NCBI GenBank assembly: GCA_028622995.1
Contig: JAJQJQ010000040.1
Location: 558,001 to 622,000, forward strand
Direction: 5' to 3'
From: Panagrolaimus kolymaensis
Taxonomy: Eukaryota; Nematoda; Chromadorea; Rhabditida; Panagrolaimidae
DNA length: 64,000 nt
Positions 1-13,009 of the stretch are shown piece by piece (position 1 is the first letter of the stretch; each line of letters opens with the position of its first letter). Under the pieces are notes generated by a model. The model did no database searches. It was not told the origin of the DNA and was given only the letters and a program-made list of their open reading frames with translations. Made by a program: the position numbers and the translations under genes.

Positions 1-45
1 TTCAAGAAGCATATTTTGTATATTTGCTGAATTCATTTTTTCATC
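1..45 (-). CDS. Possible further 3' exon of the glutamate receptor (partial)
   Basis: On the minus strand a clear acceptor (TTTTTTAG) at 46-50 is followed by 15 open codons to the window edge. A donor-like GTAATT at 299 lies in phase 0 inside the last annotated receptor exon, right after a Cys-Arg-Arg-Tyr-Asn stretch. Using it would replace the short hydrophobic ending before the stop at 273 with this exon. This is a guess from splice signals only; it could equally be noncoding or the start of another gene. Confidence 0.25.
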
Positions 46-272
46 CTAAAAAACAATAACAAACGATATAAAAATTATCGACAAAAAAGAGTTGCGACAA
101 AATTATGTTTTAAATGAAATGAATGAATCAAAAAATTGTTTGACAACAAAATCAAAGGTTTAAATTGCACTTTTTGGCAAATTCAGCATTTTTTTCTTCT
201 TCATTTGTTTGCATTTTTGTTGCATTATTCATAGAAAGTAAATAAAAGGAAGAAAAGCCTTCTCCGTCATCA

Positions 273-3200
273 TTATAAAATTAAAAAGGGAAAAATTACG
301 TTGTAACGACGACAAGAATCAATTAATTGCAGGACATCTTCATCAACGGTTTTACGACGAGATGATGGATGATGTCCACCGCCTATAACGGAAAAGGTTC
401 GAAGAAATTTTGATGCTGTATCAGTTTGAGTTGAAGCATCATGTCTTCCAAGAGATGATGATGATAAAGGCGCCGTCGATTGATTAACAATATGTAATGA
501 AGCTGTTCGCGTTGGACCACTTGAGCTTCTAAAGTTTAGAATTAGTTTTATATTTATTTTTTTAACATTGCTTTAAAAAAATTTAGATAAAGAATCAAAA
601 TATCAAACCTGATAGAAATGGATTGAGAACTTGTTCGAGTTTTGGATGAAAAATGTTTGCTATCACTCATTCCTTGTGAATTACCAAAATGACATCGAAT
701 TAATTTTGTTGTAGTATATGATGCTCGAACATTTTTCTCTGGATGAAATAAAATAATGTAAAGTTTAGGAAAGAATAATAAAATCAAGGCAATACTGGCT
801 GATAATGAAAATGAGAAGGACATCGTTAAAGCTTTATTTAACGTTCCAAGATGTAATACAATAAATGCAACCCATACTACTAAAGTACAGTACCTGAAAA
901 AAGCATTTAAACTATTTAATAAAGCTATCATGTATAAATTATATTTCACAACAATAATTGTAAAGAATTCATAATGAGATACTCAAATATGTGTGCGTAT
1001 TATAAACTTAAAAAAATAATTCTTACATTGTAAATCCGATAAATTTGGCTTCATTAAAATTTTCAGGTAAATTTCTTGTTTTTACAGCATAAATGGTGCA
1101 TAAAGAAATTAAAAATAAATTCCATAAAAATGGTGTCATAAAAGCAAATGATGATGAAGTACAAACAAGAAACATCTTTCTTGGAAGAAAATGTGGCTCA
1201 AATCCAGCTGGAAATGATAATAATTTTAAATAGTGCTTTATTAAAAGCACAAAAAAACCTGCGGGCATTTCCTCGATTAAAGACACCGTAACTATGACGA
1301 TTTGAATTCCAACCAGAATCCATGTAATAACAACTTGACTCATAGTTGATAAAAATCTAGGTTTTTTAGTTAAAATTCTTTTTTTACTTCCTGCTAGAAT
1401 TCTTGCAATTCGATTGGTTTTTGTTAAAAGTGCTGAATAAATTATTGAAAATGATATGGGCGGCAAAGTTCTTGTAACAAAACATGTAATAAATGAAGGT
1501 TTTGCAAGAATTATAAATGTTACAAGATAACATGCCGTAATTCCAGATAAAATAATGTATGAAAGTTCTCGAGTTGTTGATTTTACAACCGGCGTGGAAT
1601 TATGATTTAAGAAAATGAATATTGTTAAAAGAGTTGTAATTATTCCTAATGTTGCAAAAATTAATGCCAAAATTGATGATGGACTTGACATATGATGATA
1701 TTCATGTTGCAATTTAAAACACTCTTAAAATATTTATTGTATAAGTAAATATCTTTCATGCCAATAACCTCTGTTTGAAATGTTTCGCTTTTTTCTACTA
1801 ACCTTCCTTGAGTAACCATTTTTTTACAACAAATTTTTTTTGTGAGTGCCTTTTTTTAGCTTTATCCCTTCTATAGAAAGCAGCGACGTCTTATTCTTTT
1901 TTCTTTCTTCTTTTTAACTCAATTCAAGAAGAAGAAATTTTTTTTCTCCTTCTTCTTTCGTTGAAGTGGTTAATTCAATTGTGGGCCAAGTGTCAAAAAT
2001 CATTGAATGATAGGGAGTAAAAAAGAAGAAGCGCAGTAGCAAATTTTCCACCCTCGATGAATCACATTATCAACAACAAAAAAAAGAAGCAAAAGAGAGG
2101 ATAAAAAATAGTTTTTTATTGTTACTTTAGAAAAAAAAGCTTTAACTATAGCTTTATGCAATCTTTGAAATCAAAAGAAAAAATTACGTTGTTCACTTAC
2201 TTGTTCGTAAACTATCAGGCCAATATCCAAATGGGCAATCTTGGCAAATATTTGCAGTGTAATTAACAATTTGAACTTCAGCACAATCTTCACAAATCCA
2301 ACAACACGCTGTAGTTTTTCTTGGTCGTTGACCCGTTGTACAAGGTTTAGAGCAAACTGATTCAGGCAATTTTGAAGTCTTATCATAAAAGATTTTTGGC
2401 TCTTGAGTCATTCGAAGAAAATGCCGACCATCTCGTGTTTGTTTAAAATCGCCCGCAAGACGAAACCCATCTTTTCCAACATAATTTAATATATCATACC
2501 TGAAAAAGAAAAGAAAAAAGAATCAGGTAAATATATCTTGATGTTATGAGTTTACCATGCTGGCGGATCTCCGAAAGCATCAAAGCTTATATCCTGTTGA
2601 TGTTCATCAATGAAAGATACGTTCATCTAAAAAAAAACTCCCGTCATTTTCATATTTCTTCTATTACGATCATTCCTTACCATATATCGAAATAATAGAG
2701 TTCCATTGATATGTTCCATATCAGGACAAATGGGAGATATGGTTGTTCCTTGAAGGATAATTGAATTATTTGTATAATCACGACATTTATCTTCATACAT
2801 GGTTTTTAATGCATATGCTACAACTCGAATTGAATTAACAACTTGTGATAGTTTTGGATCCTGTAAATTTCATTACTAAAAGGTTTTAATCATTTATTCT
2901 TGTTTATTTATTTTTTTAGTTGCTTCAAAGAAGCTAAAAAAAATGCAACAGCACTTTTTATGGGGCCTGTTTATTCTAATAATCGGGGAATATGTTAAAA
3001 TCAAATATTTTTTCTTCGCATTTTAGCTTTTTCTTTAAAAAAGAAAAAAGAGAACCGAAATGCCCTGAAGCAAAAATAAAAGTTTTGAAAGAAAGAAAAA
3101 GGACACACGCAGAATGGCTTCTTTAAAAATAAAATAAAATAACGAAACCTGTTCATAATTCAATGTGAGATTTTCTTTTCCAGTGCAAATGGGTGTCACT

Positions 3201-5191
3201 GTATCATCTTTTGGTACAGTTAATTGACATTTAAATTTTTGTTGCCAAAAATCTCGAAACCATGGATTTCGAGTATGATTGTGTGGATTCAAGGAAAAAT
3301 AATAGGGTTCAAAATTTTCAACTTTAGGTGAATGAATTCGAATTGAAAAACTTCCAGCCGCTTCATCTTCAACTCCTTCAATAACATCTTGTCTGAAAAT
3401 GATGAAATTTTACTTTGCGATGTGGGACTATTAAATGATTGATAATAGTTTATTACCGATCAGCCCATCCATCACTTCCAATCCATTGAAAGGATTTAAA
3501 TGTGGGATCTTTTCGGCGAAGATTTGCTTGAGCTTCAAAAATTTTTCTCATTGAAGATCCTTCACAAAAGCAAACAGCAACTTGAGGTCTTTGTTTTGCC
3601 ATCATTGTTAAAACATGCTCATATTCAGCCGTTTCTCCCAGAGTCTTTACCTTTTGAGAATATGCAATACAAATTCTTTCTAAAATTTATTTTTAGATAC
3701 ATATTATCATTTTGATTAAATTCAGTTGGAAATATTAATTAAAATGCAAGTAAATACATTTATACTTCATTCGTTACCTGAATCAACCTTTCCATCGGTA
3801 TTGCTGAGCCTTTCCATTGCTTCAAACCCTTTTTCACCATAATTTCCAGCTGAATAAATTACTCCTATATAAGTCCAATTAAATCTTCCTAATAAGAGAT
3901 TAATAGCACGGGCTTGCCATCCATCGCTTGGAACAACGCGCATAAAATAACTAAATTGTTCTTTATCACTCAAATCCGTTGTTGTAGCAGAATAAGCAAT
4001 TTGAGGAATTCGAAAAACTTGAAGTAAATTTTGAACTGCAATTGTTGTTGAACTTTTAGCTGGTCCCACTATTGCTGTAATAGGATTTGTTTTCTTTTGA
4101 CATCCAGCCGTTTGACAACAAGAACATTGTGCAACCCCTTCTCTCAAAAAGGCAATAGCTTGTTCCATTGCTATTCGTTCCGTCCAACATGAATCCCGAA
4201 TACTTATTCCAAGTTTAAATGGTAAATGTTTATTAAGTTCTTCAACAACAATCATTGCTATTTCTGCTCTTTGTATACCATATTGTTCCCTAAAATATAC
4301 TATAAATTTTTGGAAGGTTAAAGGGCTAATTTTTTTTTCTTTCTTTTTTGCTTAGTTATTTAATGAAGCTTAATGTATTTTTTATTAATTTTAAATAAAC
4401 AAACCATAAAGCACCACAAGATTCTGTTCCAGCTACTTGTCGATGCATGGGAAATAATGCTCCTATCTGTAAATTCAATGTTTGTTACCAATATCAAACA
4501 ATTACGGTATTATTATCTCTTCTTTTAGGTGAAAGTCGTTTATTTAAATGTGCTACCATTAGATGAGTTTTCCTCATCCTATGCATGCTTCAGGCGTTTT
4601 TCTTATCCTTTAACACCCTCATACAAGTTTTTCAAAAAAAAACTTAATGCTTCATCACAAAACTGCAAAATGCTTTATTCTCCATCTTTTAAAAAAATTG
4701 AACAGATAAGTGCATTTTTTTCCTTCTTTTTTTAAGGTTTTGAAGAGGCGCCATCCCGCAAAAATTCAATTCGATGCCGCTTTTAGTATAAAAAAATAAA
4801 TAAATATAAAAAAATGCTTAAGCTGCTTCAATATAGATGAATATAAAAAAGATAAAGATGCGCGGCTATTGGTCAACAAAGTATGCTGGAATATTCCCAT
4901 GAATAAATTATGCATTATTAAAACCCTTTTTCTATGCTTGAATTTTTTACCTTGAAAGCCGTTAAAGAAAAGCTATGCTTTAAAGGCATAAAGAAAAGTA
5001 ATCACTTAAAAATGCATAAAACTTTGCAATAAAGAAATTTCATGAATACATAATAATATTTCCTTCAAAATACAAACCTGAATATCACCAGGAATTTCAG
5101 CAACTAGCATTCGAGCTGATTGTTGTACAGTAGTTTTAGCAACCACGTCAACAACCCGTAACATTAAAAGTGTTACGTGACTATACAACAT
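273..5191 (-). CDS. Metabotropic glutamate receptor (class C GPCR)
   Basis: Class C GPCR that senses glutamate at the neuronal or muscle surface and signals through G proteins. Twelve exons (high to low): 5191-5078, 4466-4405, 4289-3778, 3679-3457, 3392-3149, 2860-2681, 2626-2556, 2499-2201, 1723-1259, 1207-1027, 893-609, 528-273; phases all agree, giving about 963 aa. The Venus-flytrap domain carries IGALFPMHR, QNLLQVFRIPQIAYSATT, FMRVVPSDGWQARA and WIGSDGWADR. The cysteine-rich region (CWICEDC, CPFGYWPDSLRT) is followed by seven hydrophobic segments with FNEAKFIGFTMY before TM7. The tail is Ser/Thr-rich. It resembles group I receptors (C. elegans mgl-2 type), but subtype is inference. Intron 1208-1258 (51 nt) is stop-free and in frame, so a naive ORF reads through it. 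The N-terminus has no convincing signal peptide; an upstream exon may be missing. The 3' end may also continue (see 1-45). Confidence 0.9.
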
Positions 5192-6249
5192 ATTTCAATG
5201 ATCGATGTATTCAAAGAAAATAATAAAATCATATCATTTTTGGATGGTAAAAAAGCATCATTATTGTTTTAGAAAAATCGTAAGCACCTTAAAGATGCTT
5301 TCTCACAGAATCTTCAATGTTGTTGACTTGTTGTAGGCTTCATCTTCTCAAACAAGACAATTTTCGATGTCGTTTGCCGAAGACGACGACGACGGCGAAC
5401 AGCTCAAAAGTTGGTCAGGCTTCTAGCAGCTGCCACGCCCCTTTTTTTAAAAACCGTTGAAGAATGAAATGTTTTAAAATATGGTCATTTTTGAATGTTG
5501 TAAGCTTCATATCTCAGAAAATGCCTAAAGGCAAAGTAAATGTTAAAATTTATTCTAAAGATTTTGGATAGCAAAAAAAACTAAAGAATTAATTTAGTTG
5601 GCAAGATAAAATAAAATGCAATGTCTAATTTATTATCAAGAAACATTTTTAATTTTAATTGAAATAAGCATAAAGTCTTTTATAATTATTATCAAAAACT
5701 AATAATGTAATAAGCAAGGAAACTAAAAAATAGGCACATCGGATTATATGATTTTATTATTCAAAGCTCTTATTTTTCGCAAAATTTTCTTGCTTATGCT
5801 TTGTCATTGCTGTAATAAACCAAATGTTTAAGTGATTATTAAAAGTTTTAAAACTAATAAACAACATTCTTAGCTATGGTATAATCTTTTTTTTAAAAAA
5901 CTGCAAAAATCAAATTTGTTCAGAAAAAAACTTTTTTTTAACCAGCAGTTGTGTCTTTTTGAATTAAGTGTGTTCTCGCAACGATTACAGGCAACTCCAT
6001 TCACTCAATTTTTCGCTCGGCCCAAAAGAAAAAATTTCTTCTTCTCTGTTGTACTTTCAAGCGGTAATATTAGTTTTACGAACAATAAATTTGCTGATAT
6101 TCCTTTAATTTATGTACCTCTAGCATCTTTAAGAGCTTTGAATCCATTTTTTACGTGTTTTACTTGCGTTTTTTTTGCTATATTTTTAATCTTAAAGGTA
6201 CTCATATTTTTCATACTTATTTTTTTAGTGACTGCTGGGTCTCATCAAT
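5192..6249. promoter_or_regulatory. Divergent intergenic region, mGluR / rps-7
   Basis: About 1.06 kb between the receptor start and rps-7 (divergent). It has a locally G+C-richer patch near 5345-5450 with GACGAC repeats, a likely promoter of the receptor. A pyrimidine-rich tract ending in TTTTTTTAG lies at 6228, 21 nt before the rps-7 start codon, consistent with a trans-splice acceptor. No other gene was seen; the ORF at 5916-6266 has no recognisable protein features. Confidence 0.4.
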
Positions 6250-6942
6250 ATGGCAATTACATATAATAAGCTAGTAAAGCCTGACGGCAAAGCTCCCGAT
6301 GACCTTGAAAAGCAAGTTTCTAATGCTTTTTCCGAGCTTTCCAATGCTGAAGAATTGAAAGGACGTATGACTGAATTGTACTTCGTTGGAGCTCAAGTAA
6401 GCTCATTTTTATAATATATAAACTCATTTTAACTATGCTTACTTTTAGGAACATGAATCCAATGGCAAAAAGTCTATCATCATCTACGTTCCTGTCCCAC
6501 AACTTCGTGATTATCAAAAAATCCATGCTCGCTTGGTTCGTGAATTGGAAAAGAAGTTTGGAGGCAAACATGTTGTTTTCGTTGCTAAGGTAAGCATAGT
6601 TGGCTTTAACATTTTGAAGAATTACTAATATGTGTAATATTTTAGCGCCGAATCATCAATAAACCTCTTCGTGGAAAAAATCGTACTCCTCTCAAACAAA
6701 AGCGTCCTCGTAGCCGTACTCTTACTGCTGTTCATGATTCTATCCTGTCTGATCTTGTTTACCCTGCTGAAGTCGTTGGTAAAAGAATACGCTATAAGCT
6801 TGATGGCAAACAACTTCTTAAAGTTCATCTTGATCGTGCCCAGCAAACCAATGTCGAACACAAAGTTGATACATTCACTTCCATCTACAAGTATCTTACT
6901 GGAAAAGCTGTAACCTTTGAATTTCCTGAACCTCTTTTTTAA
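6250..6942 (+). CDS. rps-7: 40S ribosomal protein S7 (eS7)
   Basis: Structural protein of the small ribosomal subunit. Three exons: 6250-6396, 6449-6589, 6646-6942, about 194 aa, the normal family length. Recognisable eS7 segments include [14 protein letters not shown] near the start, [35 protein letters not shown], and [19 protein letters not shown] in the last exon, ending in FPEPLF. Introns are 52 and 56 nt. An acceptor-like TTTTTTTAG 21 nt upstream of the ATG suggests spliced-leader addition. The identification is secure from overall sequence match to the family. Confidence 0.97.
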
Positions 6943-7436
6943 AGGGATTTAAGTTTTCTTTCAATGGAAGGGAGATCTTTTTCAAAGGTCGCTCATTGTT
7001 TTTGTGTCTTTGTTGTTAAAATTATAAACAATATGTTGGTTCATTAAAAAAAATTATATAATTTTATGTTCGGTACATTTATGACAAATTTTACTTGTTT
7101 TTCGCTTTTTTCCATGACAAATCATAATAAGAAACAATTCAAAAAGGAAGAATTAAATGCAGCGCAATATTGCACTCCGCCTTTGGACCTTTAAACATAA
7201 CACGTGTGCGATACCAGAATAAAATATTGACGACCGCCTTTATTCATATGTCCGTTGGGTGTGCGCAGTGACAGTCAGCGGCGGCAGAGGCTATCTCCAT
7301 TCTCAACGATTATTTCATCGCTACGGACGGCGACCGGTTCAGTAGCACGTCCAAATCGCCATTATTCGGCCGATAAACAAAATACTCCGCGTGAAATTTT
7401 TACTTTTAGCGTGATAATAGTAAAAAATTTATAGAA
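6943..7436. promoter_or_regulatory. Intergenic region upstream of CRAL-TRIO/GOLD gene
   Basis: About 490 bp between two plus-strand genes. The first part is A+T-rich rps-7 3' flank. The second part (about 7190-7360) is markedly more G+C-rich than its surroundings and contains a CACGTG E-box at about 7201, so it is a likely promoter. No coding potential seen. Confidence 0.4.
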
Positions 7437-9442
7437 ATGCCTAATCGAATTGCCTCACGTCCTGTTTCACCTCAAGAACTTGAAGCAATTCAAAGTTTAC
7501 GATCCTATGTTCCTAAATTAGATGCTGTTGATGACACTTATATTCTTCGTTGGCTTCGTTCACGGGATGGAAGATTTGAGGAGGCTGCGGATGGGTTGAA
7601 GAAAAACATGGTGTTCCGTAAAGCATGGCAATTAGATGAAGTTGACGGATGGACGCCACCCGAAGTAGGAAGAATAAAATTTTATTGCGTTTCAAAAAAG
7701 AAAAAATCGATAATTCTTTTATAGATTTTAGAAAAATATTGTGGATATGGTTTTCTTACCGATCGTGAAGGAAATCCTATATTGATGTCATTATTAGGCA
7801 ATATGGATGTTGAAGGTGTGATAAGTGTTGATTAACATTTTTACGTCACTATTGTAATTAATTTTATAGGCATGTTACGTTCCGTTGAATCAAAAGATTA
7901 CATTAAATTTTCACTTGCCGCAATTGAAAAAGGTCTAAAGCTTTGTACCGAGCATGCGAAACTTTCTGGCCGTGCTTTTGAACAAATGATGTTAATTTTT
8001 GATCTTGATCACATCACTTCCGCTCATTATTCTTCTAAACAATTTGCTTCAGCTTTTACTACTCTTGTAGTCCTCTTTCAAGAACATTATCCATTAGTTC
8101 TTAGAAAAATTTTGATTCTTCGGGCGCCTTCAATGGCTCGAATTGCTTTTAATTCAATGACTCCTTTTTTGAGTGAATCAATTCAACAATTGATTGATAT
8201 TCCAAGCGAAGAAGATTGGCAGAAAGCTCTTGGAAGCTATGTTGACCTTGAAAATTGGCCTGTCCATTGGGGAGGAAGGTTGGAAGAGTTGGAGTAAGTT
8301 TTGTATTTTAATTTGAAACAACTGATTGATTTCGCAAATAAAATAAAAATAAAATAGAAAATGCCTTGAGGCATTTTTTTTATTTCATGTTTTTATTTTA
8401 TTTATTTTATAATTCTTTGCTTTTCCTCCTCATAAATTTCTTTTCTTTCCCATTTGAGAGGAGAAAACCATAAGCATTCTGAAGGTGATTGCTACAGGTC
8501 TTCATTTGTGATCCGAGCTAAATCTGTACTTGGTCCCGTACCAGCAAATTATTACATGGATTTATCCCCACCAGCATTTGATCAGCTTACAACTGTTTAT
8601 GCAGGAGATAAACATCTTATTGAAATGAAAGTTAAAGCAAATTCAAAAATTAGGTAAGATTTTTTTGTATTCACAAACATCCAAGTATTCAATGATTTTT
8701 TGTTGCTGCATTGAATCAATAGTCAAAACTTTTAGAAAAGTTTTTAGTCTTTTTTTATCCGGATTTTACAGATAAATAAAATAAACACCAAAAAGCGGGC
8801 ATGTTTTTCAACTTAAGTTTCAGATTTATTTTTTATTCGAGTGAAAAAAAATTGCGAAATCCGGTATGCACATACATAATATGTAACAGGCGGTGGCAAT
8901 CGCAAGCACACGTATACCACTTTTTTTTCTTTTTTTATTTCTTTTATCGATAAAAATCGCCGAAGCGAATTGTTTTTGCAAATCGTTAATTTCTTTCTTA
9001 AAAAAGATAGAATAAACACAAAAATGGATTTCGTAAACCAAAAATATATATACATAGAATAAAAATTATGTTATTTTGTAGCTGGCGCTACATGACGGAG
9101 GAGGATGATATCGGATTTGCTGTATATTACGATAAGACTGAAGATGCAAATGATTTGACTGGAATGGAACCAGTTTTTCCTTACATTCGTCTTGAATGCT
9201 CCCAAGTTCCAATAAGTGGAAGTGTTCTTTGTGAACATGCAGGTCGATGTAAGTGTAATAATAAGAAATTTTACATATGTACACCGCAAATTTTAGACAT
9301 TGTTGAATTTGATAATAATTATTCATGGTTAAGTGCTAAACAATTACGATATTCGGTTGCTATTGAAGAGCCATCTCCATCTCCTTTCGAGATCGTTCAA
9401 CAACCCCATCTTGCCACCGCTAACCTTTGTGTTTCGCATTAA
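7437..9442 (+). CDS. CRAL-TRIO and GOLD domain protein (SEC14-like)
   Basis: SEC14-type lipid-binding protein of the nematode CTG / vertebrate SEC14L2 class, which exchanges hydrophobic ligands such as phosphoinositides at membranes. Six exons: 7437-7664, 7725-7815, 7870-8293, 8459-8653, 9082-9248, 9297-9442; about 416 aa. A CRAL-TRIO N-terminal helical region (DDTYILRWLRSRDGRFEEA, residues about 32-50) is followed by the lipid-binding fold (FEQMMLIFDLDHIT, YPLVLRKILILRAPSMARI). A C-terminal GOLD domain follows, with WRYMTEEDDIGFAVYY and FDNNYSWLSAKQLRYSV. Intron 9249-9296 (48 nt) lies inside the GOLD domain; the unspliced reading frame there is spurious. Which CTG paralogue it is cannot be told. 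Confidence 0.92.
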
Positions 9443-9714
9443 AAACATTATTTTTGTACATTATTTTTTCTTTTGCATTTTATTTTTTATTCTTTTCCTT
9501 GCATTATAATGTTCATAAGTTGTGTGCGTATTTCATTAAACATCGGTGATATCACCACAAAAAAATCCTTATTAAATAAATATACGTGTACCATAAACTT
9601 TAAGAAAAAAATTACACTATTTTATTTATTCGGACATCAAGACGCGTAAATAGCAACATGGAGCCTAGACATTCAGCACAAGTTTAAAAAAAACCGAATG
9701 AAACATTGAAAATT

Positions 9715-10804
9715 CTATTGAAGTGGAGCAATTGGTTTTCCTTTTTCTTCATAAAGTTTTGCGAGTTCATGAGGACAGGTATGCATATAGCCTGAAAAAA
9801 AGAAAAAGAATTAGGTTTACCATATTTAAGGAGAAAAAAAACTCACCTTTATTAGCTTCACAGATTTCACGGAATCGAGTGTAGGCATCGTAATTCTAAA
9901 ATAATCCAAACATTAGTATTTGTGAAATAAAGTGAAAAACAAGTTTAAAAAAAGGTCACTGTGGCCATAGTCGTCGTTTTTATTGTCTCCAAAAAAGTTT
10001 GTTGCTTTAATCACACAAGAACTGGTTATTCACGGAAGACTCCCTATTCTTTCATAATATTATATTTGACCGACAAATCAATAGGTTTTCTATCGGATAT
10101 TAAACCCCTTCACGATAACGATGCTTTAAACACCATTTAATGGTCGAGTTTTCTTCGGTTAATAATGAATTACTAATCAGTCATTATTGTTTATCATTAA
10201 TGCAATTACAACTTTATCGTTCTTATCTTTAATAAAAATTTACAAAACAAACATATGGAATTGTTTAAAATGGTATCAAAACTTCAAAAATAATCTCTAA
10301 CATCACATGGCAGTCAAGGCCATCCAAAACTGTCTAATATTTTCTATTTGTCACAAGATAAAACTTGCATGCGCCATAAAAAAATATGTCCAAAAAAGTT
10401 TTTTTTAATCAAAAACAAACAACTTCACCTTTTTCAATGAAAATTTATTGAAAATAGTGATGTTGCAAAAGTTTAATTACGGAAAAATCTTTCGCTACTA
10501 CTGACGATGATTCAATATTAACAAAAAATAATGTTTGCTCTTTGGCTAAATTTAATATAACAAAAAAGATATTTTTGGAGACAATTGTATGAACTTCCGT
10601 CTATGGGTCAGTGAAAAGTTAGGACTTTTTTAAATAAAACAAAAAACTCACTTTGAAAAACTCTTCATATTTGAGATGGCGAGGATGAACGTAGAAAACA
10701 TACATAGCAACAGTTGAAGCGACTGAACCAGCAATTGAAGCCCAGAGGAATCGTTTGGCGCTTGTATGAAGCATTTGACGCATTTGGTATGGATGAGAAG
10801 ACAT
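9715..10804 (-). CDS. cox-6C: Cytochrome c oxidase subunit 6C
   Basis: Small nuclear-encoded subunit of mitochondrial respiratory complex IV in the inner membrane. Three exons: 10804-10652, 9895-9847, 9791-9715; about 92 aa. The first exon encodes a short basic N-terminus and a single membrane helix (SIAGSVASTVAMYVFYV), then HPRHLKYEEFF. Exon 2 (49 nt) supplies NYDAYTRFREICEANK, matching the family's YxxFYRNYD segment. Exon 3 encodes the C-terminus with GYMHTCPHELAKLYEE. All phases agree. The first intron is 756 nt, long for this region; I saw no gene in it. Confidence 0.85.
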
Positions 10805-11338
10805 CTTCGGCTAAAAAAAATAATCAAGATAATACCAAAAAATGAATAAGCACGCGTTTATTTAATTAATAATAAAAATTAAACGAAATACAAGAACTAA
10901 AAAGTGAATAAAAAGCAAGTACAGCAGCCATTATTTTGCTAAACTAATTATTCCGCGTTCAATCAAAATGACAAGTAAATTTGCATATGGAATGTAATAA
11001 AAAAATTGTCTTATTGAATATAATAAGAAAAAAAAAAGTGAAAATAAAGAAGCGTAAATCACGTTAACATACTAACAACATCCATCAATACAAAACATAA
11101 TCAATTCTTAACACGAAAAGGATGAAAGAAAGACATGAACGAATGCTACTGCAGAAATGGCTGAAAGCAACCAAAGGAAGCAAGCAACCACCAAACAATT
11201 CAATAGGAAATTTAATACACAAAACAAATTTAAAAAAGGGCATTCAAAGATGATGACGAACAGGCATTGCAAAAATATTTTCTAAATGGGTCAAATAACA
11301 TAATGATTGCCATTTTGTAGTTGTGAGCAGCTCCAAAA
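10805..11338. promoter_or_regulatory. Divergent intergenic region, cox-6C / glycosylasparaginase
   Basis: About 530 bp between divergent genes, A-rich, with short GAAGCAAGCAACC-like direct repeats near 11170-11200. Probably a bidirectional promoter. An AG preceded by TTTTG lies about 20 nt before the downstream start codon. No coding features seen. Confidence 0.3.
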
Positions 11339-12771
11339 ATGGTTGTAGCAAAATTATTTTTACTTTGTTTAATGATCATAATTTGTCAGGGGTTTGTTGA
11401 CGAAGAAGCAAAATTACCGATCGTTGTTTCAACATGGGGAAACGCGGATTTTCAAGCAGCAGCTCAACGAAGTTTTTTGTTTCAAATTACATTTCAAATT
11501 AAAATTTTGAATCCTTTAGGCTTAGACCGAATACGAGCTTTTCCAACCCACAGAATGTTGGCTTTAGTGGAAGGTTTAAGCGAGTGTGAAAAAAGACAAT
11601 GGTAAGTATCTGTACCATTTTATAAAAGTACTTTATTGTTTTGAACTAAAGTGACACCACAGTCGGATATGGAGGGTCTCCAGATGAAACAGGTGAAACA
11701 ACTTTAGATGCTCTTTTAATGGATGGACCCGGTCAAAGAATGGGAGCAGTTGGGGATTTGAGACAAGTGAAAGATGCTGCAAAAGTTGCATGGGCTGTAA
11801 TGAATTATACCAAGCATTCATTTATCGCCGGAAATCAAGGTATATTATGATTACTATCCTAAAAAAACTTAACGATTGAAAATTTAAGCCACCGAATTTG
11901 CTTTAAAAATGGGATTCAAAAAAGATTCCTTAGAAACTGATTTATCTGCCAAAATGCATCAAGATTGGATAAAAGCTAAATGTCAACCTAATTTTTGGCG
12001 AGCAAGTTTTTACTACCATTTAAATTTTCCTTCTTATTGATTGCAATCTTCTTTAGAATGTTTTACCAGATGCAAAACAAAACTGTGGACCGTATAAACC
12101 TCAAAAGAATACAAGCAAGGAGAATGAAGAAGACAAGTCATTTAGTCAAACAAGTCATGATACCATAGGAATAATAATTATCGATAAAAATGCTGATGTG
12201 TCCGTTGGAACTTCGACCAATGGAGCTCGAAATAAAATTGCAGGGTAAAAAATAAATTTGCAAAAGCTGAAAAAACTCTTTATATTCTAGAAGGATAGGT
12301 GATTCACCGATCCCCGGAGCGGGGAGTTATGTTGATAATCGTGTTGGTGGGGCTTCTGCTACAGGCGATGGTGATATCATGATGCGGTTTCTACCAAGGT
12401 AAAAAAATATTTAAATATTCTTAAACTAACAACTAATACAAAAATTAAAGTTTCCTTGCTGTCGAAAAAATGAGATCTGGTGCAAGCCCACAAAAAGCAG
12501 CAGAAATTGCAATTTTGGTAAACATCTTGATACTTTGTTTTACTATTAACAAAGAACATTTAGCGAATGAAAGAATATTATCCAAACTTCTTTGGAGGCG
12601 TTGTTGCTGCGAATATAAAGGGAGAACATGGTGCGGCATGCAATGGAATGCCATATTTTCCATATGTAGTTGGAAGTGGTGATAAGGATAATGTTAAGGT
12701 ATATAATGTAAAATGTTTTTAAAATAAAATATTATTGAGGAGGCTAAAAATACGGCGAATAAATGTTTATA
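11339..12771 (+). CDS. AGA: Glycosylasparaginase (aspartylglucosaminidase)
   Basis: Lysosomal N-terminal nucleophile hydrolase that cleaves the GlcNAc-Asn bond during glycoprotein breakdown. Nine exons: 11339-11471, 11520-11601, 11652-11839, 11889-12001, 12057-12244, 12291-12398, 12451-12517, 12564-12698, 12739-12771; about 348 aa, the normal length. A hydrophobic signal peptide (residues 1-19) leads. Conserved blocks are [38 protein letters not shown], and [10 protein letters not shown], whose HDT holds the autocleavage site and nucleophile Thr. [16 protein letters not shown] and [12 protein letters not shown] follow. The intron at 12002-12056 starts with GC (GCAAGT). The last exon is only 33 nt and easy to miss. 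Residues just after the first intron ([13 protein letters not shown]) fit the family poorly, so that junction is the least sure. Confidence 0.93.
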
Positions 12772-13009
12772 GCAAAAATTTATGTAAAAAAACTAGTTGA
12801 AATTTTATTTTCATTGAAAAAACTTTTATTTCGTGTAAAATCAGTTCTTGAAAAGAAAAAATTTACTTGCGGGACAATGGAAAATTGAAGCGAGAGTAAA
12901 AAATTTGTCTCGCTTCTTTTTTTTTGTTGCCTTTTCTTCATCTTTCAAAAAACCCTTTTCTCAATCTTCAATTTTCAAAATTGGTTTCAACTTTTCATTT
13001 CGCTTTCAA

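Noticed and set aside
9066..9326. Minus-strand ORF overlapping the GOLD-domain exons
   Set aside because: Shadow of the plus-strand coding exons.
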